From PALSA-911 sp963743035 (GTDB lineage: Bacteria > Pseudomonadota > Alphaproteobacteria > Acetobacterales > Acetobacteraceae): 64,000 nt of DNA. The notes beneath the pieces were generated by a model. That model did no database searches. It saw nothing but the letters and a program-made list of their open reading frames with translations, and had not been told where the DNA came from. Below are positions 8,859-16,625 of the stretch, piece by piece. Location: the NCBI GenBank assembly GCA_963743035.1, contig CAVUOB010000006.1, positions 401,786 through 465,785 on the forward strand, written 5' to 3'. Position numbers and translations under genes: made by a program. Every line of letters starts with the position of its first letter. Position 1 is the first letter of the stretch.

Positions 8859-10140
8859 TCAACTGCCCGTGACGTAATGCGAGATCACCGCCATGGCCCG
8901 GCCGGGCAGACTCAGCTTCGGCACGTCGGCACCCGCCAGCAGCGGCGCCTCCATCGAGGGGACGCCCTGGCCGGAGACGATCAGCTTGCCGAGCGTGTCG
9001 CCGCGGGAGATCGGCGCCCGGATCGGCGCATCGTACTGGATCGATACCTTCGCGGTATTCCGCCATTGCCGCGGCATGGTCATAACCAGATCGCGCCCGC
9101 CGACCAGCGGCACGTTCTTGCTGCTGCCGAGCCAGACCGGGACCGTCTCCACCACGTCGCTCGCGGAGAACAGGGTCACGTTCTCGAATTCGCGAAACGC
9201 CCAATCCATCACCCGCTCGCCTTCCTCCCGGCGCTGGCGCATCGAGGACATGCCGTTCAGCACCACGATGACGCGCCTGGCACCGCGCAGCGAACTGGCG
9301 GCGAGGCCATAGCCGCCATCCTCGGTGTGCCCGGTCTTCAGCCCGTCGCCGGTGCCCTTCTGCACCAGCGGGATTGCGGTTTTCCTGCTCGATCCCGTTG
9401 TACTTGAACGTCTTTTCGGAATCGTAATGGTAGTATTCGGGGAAGTCCTGGATGATGTGCCGCGCCAGGATGGCGATGTCGTGCACGCTCATGCGGTGGT
9501 CTGGATCGGGCCAGCCGGTGCAGTTGCGGAAATTCGACGCCGTCAGGCCGAGCTCGGCGGCCTTCTTGTTCATCAGCTCGACGAAGCCTTCCTCCGAGCC
9601 GGCGATCCCTTCCGCCAGCACGATGCAGGCATCGTTGCCGGAATCGACAATCATGCCGCGGATCAGATCCTCCACCTGCACGGAGGTGCCGACCTGCACG
9701 AACATCTTGGAGCCGCCCATGCGCCAGGCGCGTTCGGAGACCAGAAGCTCGTCGGTGAGCTTCATCTGCCCCTTCTTCAGCCGCTCATAGACCAGGTACG
9801 CGGTCATCAGCTTGGTCATCGAGGACGGCGGGATCGACTTGTCGGCGTCCTTGTCGAGCAGGACCGCGCCGGTGGTGAAGTCGATCACCACCGCCCAGCG
9901 CGCGCCCAGGTCCAGCGGGCCGACCGGGGTCTGTGCCGGGGAACCGGTGGGCGCGGGGTCGGTGTTCTTCTGCGCGCGGCGTGCCGGTGCCGGGTGGCGC
10001 GGGTCTGCAGCGGCCGCCTGCTGTGCGGCGGTGGCGACCGATGCGCCGCCGGCCAGCAGCAGGAAGCGGCGGCCGATGCCGGCGCGGCTCCTCGCGATAA
10101 CATCTGGCCCCACGCGGTGTGGCCCGATTCTGTCAGGCAT
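8859..10140 (-). pseudogene. D-alanyl-D-alanine carboxypeptidase, frameshifted
   Basis: A serine peptidase S11 (PBP5/6, DacC-like) that trims the terminal D-Ala of peptidoglycan stem peptides. After a Tat-like leader (GRRFLLLAGGASVATAA) the active-site set is SSMTKLMTAY (SxxK), SGNDACI (SxN) and KTGHTEDGGYGL (KTG). The reading frame breaks between SxN and KTG: the first part runs to ENRNP, and the rest, LVQKGTGDGLKTGH, continues one frame away. One extra base in the GGG at 9370-9372 (plus strand) explains it. Both halves are otherwise intact, so this is either a recent mutation or a sequence error. The ATG at 10140 is chosen because AGGAG is 9 bases upstream. Confidence 0.88.
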
Positions 10141-10152
10141 AATGGTCAACTC

Positions 10153-11067
10153 CTACTCGATCACGATCCGGCCGTCGGTTATGCCGGCGGCGATGACCTG
10201 CGCCAATGCGGCATCCGCGTCCGAGACTCGGCTGTACGGGCCTATGGTAACCCGATAATCGGTGCTGCGCCCGTTGCGGATCGTTTCGATCCGCCCGCCC
10301 AGCCCGCCGATTCGGGCAAGCTGCATGCGGGCGAACTCGGCGCGGCTGAAGCTGCCCAGAAGCAGCCGCAGCCGGCCGGGCGCCGGCGCGATACGGGTCA
10401 CGACTTCCGGCAGGCGCTGCACCGCGAGCGTGACGGTGGCCGGCGCCGCTTCGGCGCCCGCCCCGCCCGACGACGGGGCCGGCCCCGCCGGCGCCACGCC
10501 CCCGATTCCCGGCGGCGGGGCCAGGGCTTCCTGCCGCACCTCGGCGCGCGGCGCCGTCGCGACATCCAGTTTGGCCGCATTGCCCCCCCGGATCGCCTCG
10601 GCCGCCCCCCGGCTCTCGGCCTGCAGCACTTCCAGCCGCACGCGCGCCACGCCGTCGGGAGGAAATTCGAGCAGCGCCGCGACGCGCGGGGTAACCGCCA
10701 GCATGCGGGCCGGGCTCGGCGGGCCACGGTCGTTGACCCGCACCAGCGTCTGCAGCCCGGTCTCAAGATTGGTCAGGCGGATGATGGCCGGCAGTTGCAA
10801 GGTCTGGTGGGCGGCGGTGAGCAAGCCCGGGTCGTACGCCTCTCCATTGCTGGTCAGCGGCGGGTGGGCCGGTCCGTAGACCATGGCCAGCCCGGTCTCG
10901 TTCAGCTCATAGCTCTGGGAGGGGTAATGCCAGACGCCCTCGGCCTGCCATGCCTCGCCGAGCACGTAATGCGGATTGGCCGGGGGCGCGGGCGGCTGGC
11001 AGCCGGACAATGCGAACAGCAGCGCCAGCAGGCACGTCGCGAAGGCTGCGCTGCGTGCCGGCCTCAC
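10153..11067 (-). CDS. rlpA: RlpA-family lipoprotein with SPOR domain
   Basis: About 304 residues. The start is GTG at 11067, whose TGA overlaps the mltB stop. It is followed by a lipoprotein signal peptide ending LLFALSGC (lipobox). The double-psi beta-barrel RlpA domain follows, with GLAMVYGPAHPPLTSNGEAYDPG and LVRVNDRGPPSPARMLAVTP; the Asp in VNDRGP is the conserved RlpA residue. A Pro/Ala-rich linker leads to a C-terminal SPOR domain (LRLLLGSFSRAEFARM...RVTIGPYS) that binds denuded septal glycan. RlpA is an outer-membrane lytic transglycosylase at the septum. It sits between mltB and dac, so three wall-remodelling genes are together. Confidence 0.92.
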   Translation of the reverse strand: MRPARSAAFATCLLALLFALSGCQPPAPPANPHYVLGEAWQAEGVWHYPSQSYELNETGLAMVYGPAHPPLTSNGEAYDPGLLTAAHQTLQLPAIIRLTNLETGLQTLVRVNDRGPPSPARMLAVTPRVAALLEFPPDGVARVRLEVLQAESRGAAEAIRGGNAAKLDVATAPRAEVRQEALAPPPGIGGVAPAGPAPSSGGAGAEAAPATVTLAVQRLPEVVTRIAPAPGRLRLLLGSFSRAEFARMQLARIGGLGGRIETIRNGRSTDYRVTIGPYSRVSDADAALAQVIAAGITDGRIVIE

Positions 11068-12047
11068 GCGGCAACCAGATCGCCCAGCAGCGCGACGCCC
11101 AGGGCGTAGAAATCGGACGGGTTGTAGCGGCGGATGGCGAAGAAATTGGCGCCGACCAGGAATGCATCGCCGGTGTCCCCGCCATTGACGTTGTCGGGCA
11201 GCACCAGGGCGGCCGGAGCATCCTCGCCCGGCCAGCCGCGCGCATCGGCGCGCACGCCGAGCCGGCTCCATTCGGCCGGCGTGCGGCGGAACTGGCGCCC
11301 GGCCAGGCTGCTGTCGAAATCCTGCGAGACGATCGCGCGCACGCCCCAGGCTTCCCCGGCCTTCCAGCCGGATTTCGCCAGGTAGTTGGCGATGGAGCCG
11401 AACACGTCGGCGCGGTTGTTCCAGATGTCGCGCTTGCCGTCGCCGTCGAAATCCACCGCGTAGCGCATATAGGACGTGGGCATGAACTGCGGTTGGCCCA
11501 TCGCGCCGGCATAGCTGCCGGTCATGCGCCCGGCGCTGACATCGCCGGCTTCGAGGATCTTCAGCGCCGCCAGCAACTCGCCGCGGAAGAAGCTGGCCCG
11601 CCGGCCTTCCCAGGCCAGTGTGGCCAGCGCCTCGATTACGTTGAAGCTGCCGGTCGTCGTGCCGAAGCTGGATTCGAGCCCCCAGATCCCGAGGATGACC
11701 CGGGGATCGACGCCGTAGCGGTCCTGGACCCGGCCCAGCAAAGCGCGGTTCTGCTTCCAGGCCTCCCGCCCGTTCACCACGCGCTGGTCATTGATCACCA
11801 GCGCGCGGTAGCGGTCCCAGGTCATGGTGAACTCAGGCTGGCGGCGGTCGCGTTCCAGCACCTTCTCGTTCACCGATATGCCACGGAAGGCGGCGTCGAG
11901 CGTCGACGTGGAGACGCCTTGCTTACGCGCCTCCGCGCGCACGCCGTTCAGGAAGCCCTGAAAGCTGTCGGCAGCCCAGACGCCGCGAAGCGGCACCAGC
12001 GCGCCCGCGGCGATCGTCGCGGCAAGGAGGGTACGTCTGTTTTGCAT
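11064..12047 (-). CDS. mltB: Lytic murein transglycosylase, MltB family
   Basis: 327 residues with an N-terminal export signal (NRRTLLAATIAAGALVPL...A). The body is a slt/MltB catalytic domain: GIWGLESSFG carries the catalytic Glu, and SYAGAMGQPQFMPTSY and VDFDGDGKRDIW are strong MltB signatures. It cleaves the glycan MurNAc-GlcNAc bond non-hydrolytically in the periplasm. There is no obvious lipobox, so it may be soluble. It is the first gene of the reverse-strand operon, with a divergent 141-base gap to the MmgE/PrpD gene that probably holds both promoters. Its stop overlaps the rlpA GTG. Confidence 0.93.
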   Translation of the reverse strand: MQNRRTLLAATIAAGALVPLRGVWAADSFQGFLNGVRAEARKQGVSTSTLDAAFRGISVNEKVLERDRRQPEFTMTWDRYRALVINDQRVVNGREAWKQNRALLGRVQDRYGVDPRVILGIWGLESSFGTTTGSFNVIEALATLAWEGRRASFFRGELLAALKILEAGDVSAGRMTGSYAGAMGQPQFMPTSYMRYAVDFDGDGKRDIWNNRADVFGSIANYLAKSGWKAGEAWGVRAIVSQDFDSSLAGRQFRRTPAEWSRLGVRADARGWPGEDAPAALVLPDNVNGGDTGDAFLVGANFFAIRRYNPSDFYALGVALLGDLVAA

Positions 12048-12188
12048 TTGGCGGTTCTTGCCACGAAGCCGGAGTCTCCGGCAATCGGAACCGTTGCGGC
12101 GGAAGCGGCATGGCAGCTCTCATCTTGGCCCGCGCCGCTGTTTGCGCCAAAGTCGCGTGCTAAGTAGGGCTCAGTAGGAGACGGTCAG

Positions 12189-13586
12189 ATGGGTATCACG
12201 CAGGAACTGGCGCAATTCTGCGCCGACATCACGCTCGACAAATTGCCGAAGGACGTGGTGGACCGGGCACGCTTCCTGGTGCTCGACCTCGTCGGCAACA
12301 TCGTCCGCGCCCGCCACGACGCGGAGAGCACCGCGTCGTTCCTGGGCGCCGCACGGGCGATGGGCATGACCGGCGGCAATTTCGGCGTGTTCGGCGACAG
12401 CGCCCGCTACACCCCGCTCGGCGCGGCGTTCCTGAACGGCGCGCTGGCCCATTCGCTGGATTTCGACGACACCCATGCCGCCGGCTCCCTGCATCCCGGC
12501 GCGCCGGTGATCCCGGCGGCGATCGCCGCCGGCGAGATGGTGGGCGCCTCCGGCGCGGATGTGCTGGCCGCGATCATCGCCGGGTACGAGATCACCTGCC
12601 GCATCGCCCTCGCGCTGCCCGCCGGGGATCACTACAACCGCGGCTTCCACCCCACCGCCACCTGCGGCGCCTTCGGCGCGGCGGCGGCGGCCGGGCGGGT
12701 GTTCGGCTTCAATGCCGACCAGATCGCCGGCGCACTCGGCACGGTGCTGAGCCAGACCGCCGGCAGCCTGGAATTTCTCGTCAACGGCGCCTGGACCAAG
12801 AGATTCCAGGTCGGCTGGGCCGCCAGCAACGGCCTGATGGCAGCCACCCTGGTGCGCGAGGGCTTCAAGGGCGCGGCGCAGGCCTTCGAAGGCCCGCACG
12901 GCTTCCTGAAGGCCTATGCGCCGAACCCGGTGCCGGAACGCGCGGTGCAGGATCTCGGAACCGTGTTCGAGCTGATGCACACGGCGGTCAAACCCTATCC
13001 GTCCTGCCGCTACGGCCATGCCAGCGTCGATGCCGCGCTGATGCTGCGCGCGGCCAACGACCTGAAGCCGAGCGAGATCGAGAGCGTGCTGCTCGGCCTG
13101 CCCAATGCCGGGATGCTGCTGATCGGCCAGCCGGCCGAGAAGAAGTCCAACCCGGAAAACGTCGTGGACGGGCAGTTCAGCGGGCCGTTCGTGGTCGCCT
13201 CCGCGCTGACCACCGGCGCCATGGGATGGGACAGCTACAAGCTGCTGCAGGACAAGGAAATCCGCGCGCTGCTGCCGAAGATCCGCAGCGCGTTCGACCC
13301 GGAGATCGAGGCGGAATATCCCACCAACATGTCCGGCAAGGTCACCATCCGCGCCCGCGGCCAGGATTTCGTGCAGAAGGTGGTGGTCCCCAAGGGTGAG
13401 CCGGACAATTTCCTGACCGAGGGCGAATTGCGCGCCAAGTTCTCCGGCCTGGCGGACGCCGTGCTGGGCGAGGAACGGGCCTCGCATCTGGCCGACGCCG
13501 TCCTGGCGATCGACCGGGCGAACGACGTGGCCTCGGTGATCCGGTTGTCCACGCCGCTCGAAACCGTCCGGCTGGCGGGCGAATAA
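12189..13586 (+). CDS. MmgE/PrpD family protein
   Basis: 465 residues resembling 2-methylcitrate dehydratase PrpD, cis-aconitate decarboxylase and iminodisuccinate epimerase. Recognisable parts are VLDLVGNIVRARHDAES near the N-terminus, the HSLDFDDTH signature, GFHPTATCGAFGAAAAAG and KPYPSCRYGHASVDAA. GGAGA lies at good spacing before the ATG. An Ldh-family oxidoreductase starts one base after its stop, so the two probably act in one pathway. No prpB/prpC genes are close, so the true substrate is probably not methylcitrate and is left open. Confidence 0.88.
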   Translation: MGITQELAQFCADITLDKLPKDVVDRARFLVLDLVGNIVRARHDAESTASFLGAARAMGMTGGNFGVFGDSARYTPLGAAFLNGALAHSLDFDDTHAAGSLHPGAPVIPAAIAAGEMVGASGADVLAAIIAGYEITCRIALALPAGDHYNRGFHPTATCGAFGAAAAAGRVFGFNADQIAGALGTVLSQTAGSLEFLVNGAWTKRFQVGWAASNGLMAATLVREGFKGAAQAFEGPHGFLKAYAPNPVPERAVQDLGTVFELMHTAVKPYPSCRYGHASVDAALMLRAANDLKPSEIESVLLGLPNAGMLLIGQPAEKKSNPENVVDGQFSGPFVVASALTTGAMGWDSYKLLQDKEIRALLPKIRSAFDPEIEAEYPTNMSGKVTIRARGQDFVQKVVVPKGEPDNFLTEGELRAKFSGLADAVLGEERASHLADAVLAIDRANDVASVIRLSTPLETVRLAGE

Positions 13587-13587
13587 G

Positions 13588-14661
13588 ATGCTGACCTTCA
13601 GTTCCGACGCGCTGTACGCCGTCACCCACCTGATCGCCACCCGCATGGGCAGCGCCAAGGACGAGGCCGACGAAGTGGCCGATCACCTGGTCCGCGCCAA
13701 TCTGGCCGGCCATGACAGCCATGGCGTCGGCATGCTGCCGACCTATGTCCGCCTGCTCGGCGATGGCTTGCTGGTGCCGAACCAGACGCTGGAGACGGTG
13801 CTGGACGAAGGCGCCCTGCTGGTGCTGGACGCCAAGCGCGGCTACGGCCAGCGCATGGGCGCGGAAGCGATCCGGCGCGGGATCGCCAAGGCGCGCGAGA
13901 TGGGCGCCTGCGTGCTCAGCCTGCGCAACAGCGCCCATATCGGCCGCATCGGCACCTATGCCGAACAATGCGCCGCGGCAGGCATGGCGTTCATTTCCTT
14001 CGTCAACGTCGCCGACCATCACTACGCCCAGGCGCCCTATGCCACGGCCGAAGCGTTGCTCGGCACCAACCCGTTCACCGCTGCCGTGCCGGGCGCGGAC
14101 GGCACACCGGCGGCGATGCTGGACATGGCGACCACGCCCATCGCCGGCGGCAAGGTGCGGGTGGCCTATAACAAGGGTATCGAGGTGGCGGAGGGATCGC
14201 TGATCGACGCCGACGGCAACCCGACCAATGACCCCACGGGCTATATCCGCGACCGTACCGGCGCGCTCGTGTCCTTCGGCAAGCACAAGGGCTCCGGCCT
14301 GGCGATCATGGCTGAGATCATGACCACCGCGATCGCCGGTGGGCAGCGCGCCGATGAACCGGCGAAGGGCGGCACGATGAACTCCATGCTGGCGACGATC
14401 ATCGATGTGTCGCGCCTTGGCGGCGTGCAGCGCGTGGCCGACCAGGTGGCGGCCACCCGCACCCACATCACCAGCGCGCGCCGCGCCCCGGGCTTCGACG
14501 AGATCCTGCTGCCGGGCGACCCCGAGCGGCGCTATGCCGCGGAGCGGAAGGTGAAAGGCATCCCGGTGGACGAGACCACCTGGCGCGACATCCGTGCCGC
14601 CGCGGCCAAGGTGGGGATCAGCGACAGCGAATTCGACGCGGTGGCCGGCCGGAACGCCTGA
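13588..14661 (+). CDS. Ldh family (malate/sulfolactate-type) NAD(P)-dependent oxidoreductase
   Basis: 357 residues of the NAD(P)-binding Ldh2/MDH2/YlbC family, unrelated to classical lactate dehydrogenases. Typical elements are NLAGHDSHGVGMLPTYVR (catalytic His region), the substrate loop with LRNSAHIGRIGTYAEQCA, the nucleotide-binding ALLGTNPFTAAVPG, and the closing FGKHKGSGLAIMAEIM. Members oxidise or reduce 2-hydroxyacids such as malate, sulfolactate and ureidoglycolate. It begins one base after the MmgE/PrpD stop, a clear two-gene operon. The substrate cannot be told from sequence alone. Confidence 0.9.
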   Translation: MLTFSSDALYAVTHLIATRMGSAKDEADEVADHLVRANLAGHDSHGVGMLPTYVRLLGDGLLVPNQTLETVLDEGALLVLDAKRGYGQRMGAEAIRRGIAKAREMGACVLSLRNSAHIGRIGTYAEQCAAAGMAFISFVNVADHHYAQAPYATAEALLGTNPFTAAVPGADGTPAAMLDMATTPIAGGKVRVAYNKGIEVAEGSLIDADGNPTNDPTGYIRDRTGALVSFGKHKGSGLAIMAEIMTTAIAGGQRADEPAKGGTMNSMLATIIDVSRLGGVQRVADQVAATRTHITSARRAPGFDEILLPGDPERRYAAERKVKGIPVDETTWRDIRAAAAKVGISDSEFDAVAGRNA

Positions 14662-14717
14662 ACCCGGGACTCGTCCTTGCCCGGCCGGCCCGCTCGGGAT
14701 AACAGGCGGGGCAGGAT

Positions 14718-14807
14718 GGAAGGGTGGCCGAGCGGTTTAAGGCAGCGGTCTTGAAAACCGCCGTGCGTGAAAGCGTACCGTGGGTTCGAATCCCACCCCT
14801 TCCGCCA
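14718..14807 (+). tRNA. tRNA-Ser (UGA anticodon)
   Basis: A 90-base class II tRNA. The acceptor GGAAGGG pairs with CCCTTCC (14797-14803), with discriminator G and an encoded CCA at 14805-14807. The D arm is GCCGAGCGGTTTAAGGC, the anticodon stem-loop AGCGGTCTTGAAAACCGCC has TGA in the loop, the long variable arm is GTGCGTGAAAGCGTAC, and the T arm contains GGGTTCGAATCCC. The long variable arm and TGA anticodon make it a serine tRNA reading UCN codons. Confidence 0.98.
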
Positions 14808-15195
14808 CCAGAGTTGCTGTGAGGCTCGGTGTTGTCGAAGCAACGATTTTATGAGCGTGCTCGCTGGCAACGAGCCAGCATGACCGTCGTCCCGCGGGCC
14901 GGTTTCCGCCGGAGACTAGGAGTTTTATATTCTTTCAATGAAATCAACGCCTAATCTGTTCCCGCGGGCTCGAAACATCGGTCTCGTACATCGGCCCGCG
15001 ACTGCTGATCCCGGTTGCGAATATGCGGTCTGGCAACTCAGCCGATGCGCGAAATGGTCTCGCCTTCTGATTGCGTATTCACTTAAATCATAACGCCGTT
15101 GTGTTAAATCTTTCAAAACGCTATGAAGAACGTTGCTTGGTAATGTGTTCATGCTCCGGGTTGGATGGGCACGTGCCGCACTTTAGGGACTCTTG
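14808..15195. other. Intergenic region between tRNA-Ser and the PEP-CTERM-like gene
   Basis: 388 bases without a convincing gene. Base composition falls from about 15050 on, with AT-rich runs such as TTCACTTAAATCATAACG. This stretch probably holds the promoter of the gene starting at 15196, whose ribosome site AGGGA is just before its ATG. No strong palindrome or terminator was seen. Confidence 0.4.
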
Positions 15196-16011
15196 ATGCG
15201 GGGAATGCGCTTACTTTCGGCCTTCCTGAAGGTAAATCCTTATTTTACCGTCGCCATGGCCGTGGGCTTTTCCGGCGTTGCCGCCATCGGCGTCAACCAT
15301 AGCGATACCGTGTCTTCTTCCCTGAAGCAGCTGATTCCGTTACGCGTGAAGCCGTATCTTTCCGACAATCCGCCGAATCAGATGACGTCCGAGGTTCCCG
15401 GAATCGAAAGCGCCCGACACCTCATCCAGTCGCTGATGCAATTGCCGCCGGGCTCGCCGGGCTTCGGGTCGGAACATGTCGAACATGCCGCCCAGGTGAC
15501 GCCGCCGGTGCATGAGCCGTTGCCGACCTGGCGCGAGCCGTCCCTGGTCAGGCTGGGCAATGCGAGCAACTTCAGGCCCGAGGAAGTCGCCGCGGGTAAG
15601 CCCACTGCGCTGGATACGCCGCCCATCAACGCGGACCCGACCGATGGCAGTCTGGATTGGACGCTGGCGACGCCGGCTACGCCGTTGTCCGTGCCGTTCA
15701 TAAATGCCGCCGGTCCCTTGGCGCTGCGGCCTGATGCGCTGTTTCCCTCTCCCGCAACCCCGCCTGGCGAGCCTCCCGCGAGTATCGCGCAGCTCGACGC
15801 GATTCCGCCGGAGCCGGTCGCAGCGCCGTCGCCGGCACCCATGCCGATCCTGGCGCCGCCGAGCCTAACCCTGACCGGCCCGTCTTTCGAGCAATTCCCG
15901 CGCGAGCTGATGGTCGCGACGCCCGAGCCGCCGACAGGCCTGCTGTTTGCGGGATTGATCCCCGTTCTGGCGCTGCTGCGCCGGAAGTCATCGCGTCGTC
16001 GTTCGGCATAG
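15196..16011 (+). CDS. PEP-CTERM-like sorted protein, function unknown
   Basis: 271 residues of unknown function with both ends of an exosortase substrate. The N-terminus (MRLLSAFLKVNPYFTVAMAV then GFSGVAAIGV) is a signal or membrane segment. The C-terminus has TPEPPTG, a hydrophobic stretch LLFAGLIPVLALL, and then the basic RRKSSRRRSA, the tripartite PEP-CTERM pattern. The middle is Pro/Ala-rich and looks disordered, with no catalytic domain seen. The ATG at 15196 has AGGGA 7 bases upstream. A response regulator starts 12 bases after its stop and a histidine kinase follows, so the three may form one operon. No exosortase gene is visible in the window. Confidence 0.75.
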   Translation: MRGMRLLSAFLKVNPYFTVAMAVGFSGVAAIGVNHSDTVSSSLKQLIPLRVKPYLSDNPPNQMTSEVPGIESARHLIQSLMQLPPGSPGFGSEHVEHAAQVTPPVHEPLPTWREPSLVRLGNASNFRPEEVAAGKPTALDTPPINADPTDGSLDWTLATPATPLSVPFINAAGPLALRPDALFPSPATPPGEPPASIAQLDAIPPEPVAAPSPAPMPILAPPSLTLTGPSFEQFPRELMVATPEPPTGLLFAGLIPVLALLRRKSSRRRSA

Positions 16012-16023
16012 GCAGAGCCCTCG

Positions 16024-16491
16024 TTGCGGATCGTCATCGTAGAGGACGACGTATTCTTGCGGGAATGCCTCGTGCAGGCCATCCACGCGAAGGGCTTCGA
16101 GGTGGCGGAATACGGCTCGGCAGAGGCGGCGCTGTCACAGTTCGCGCTTGGCGGATACCCGGACATCCTGATCACAGACATCGATCTCGGCGGCGGCGTC
16201 AACGGCTATGGGCTCGGCGCTATGGTGCGGCGCCAGCAGCCCGAATGCGGCCTGATCTACATAAGCGGCGACCTCTCCGCCGCGCGCGATAACACCGCTA
16301 CCCCGCCCCGACCAGAAGCTCGCGAGCGCTTTCTCGCCAAGCCTTTCAGGATGGCGGCGCTGATGACGATCATCCGGCAATGGGCCGATAAGCCGGCCGG
16401 ACAACCCGTTCTGACGCCGGCCCCAGTACCGACCCCACTACTGGATATTGTCGCGATGGGTGCCCAGGCGTCTGGCGTCGCCGGCGACTGA
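16024..16491 (+). CDS. Single-domain response regulator
   Basis: 155 residues, essentially only a receiver domain. The acidic pocket is VEDD (residues 7-9), the probable phospho-acceptor is Asp52 in LITDIDLGG, and the Lys in FLAKPF is the conserved switch lysine. There is no DNA-binding or enzymatic output domain; the last ~30 residues are Pro/Ala-rich. Such CheY-like regulators act by protein contact or as phosphorelay intermediates. The start is TTG at 16024 with a weak ribosome site, 12 bases after the PEP-CTERM-like gene, consistent with translational coupling. The likely partner is the histidine kinase at 16626. Confidence 0.85.
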   Translation: MRIVIVEDDVFLRECLVQAIHAKGFEVAEYGSAEAALSQFALGGYPDILITDIDLGGGVNGYGLGAMVRRQQPECGLIYISGDLSAARDNTATPPRPEARERFLAKPFRMAALMTIIRQWADKPAGQPVLTPAPVPTPLLDIVAMGAQASGVAGD

Positions 16492-16625
16492 TCCGGGGTT
16501 CCTGCGAGCGGTCTTGCCGCTCCGGCGCGTTTCCCATATGTCGGATTTCGTTCGCCATTCCGTTTTATGGCCGACGTCGGCGCGTGGTATATGAAAGGCC
16601 TTTGCCGGCGGGAGTGAAGGATTGG

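Noticed and set aside
12171..13658. A 495-residue reverse-strand frame
   Set aside because: It is antisense to the MmgE/PrpD gene with no motifs.
14532..14870. Reverse-strand open frame of ~112 residues covering tRNA-Ser
   Set aside because: It contains the WDSNPRY-type text produced by the antisense strand of tRNA genes and overlaps the end of the Ldh gene; it is a known artefact.
14925..15152. A 75-residue reverse-strand frame in the intergenic region after tRNA-Ser
   Set aside because: No family, no ribosome site and composition like the surrounding non-coding DNA.
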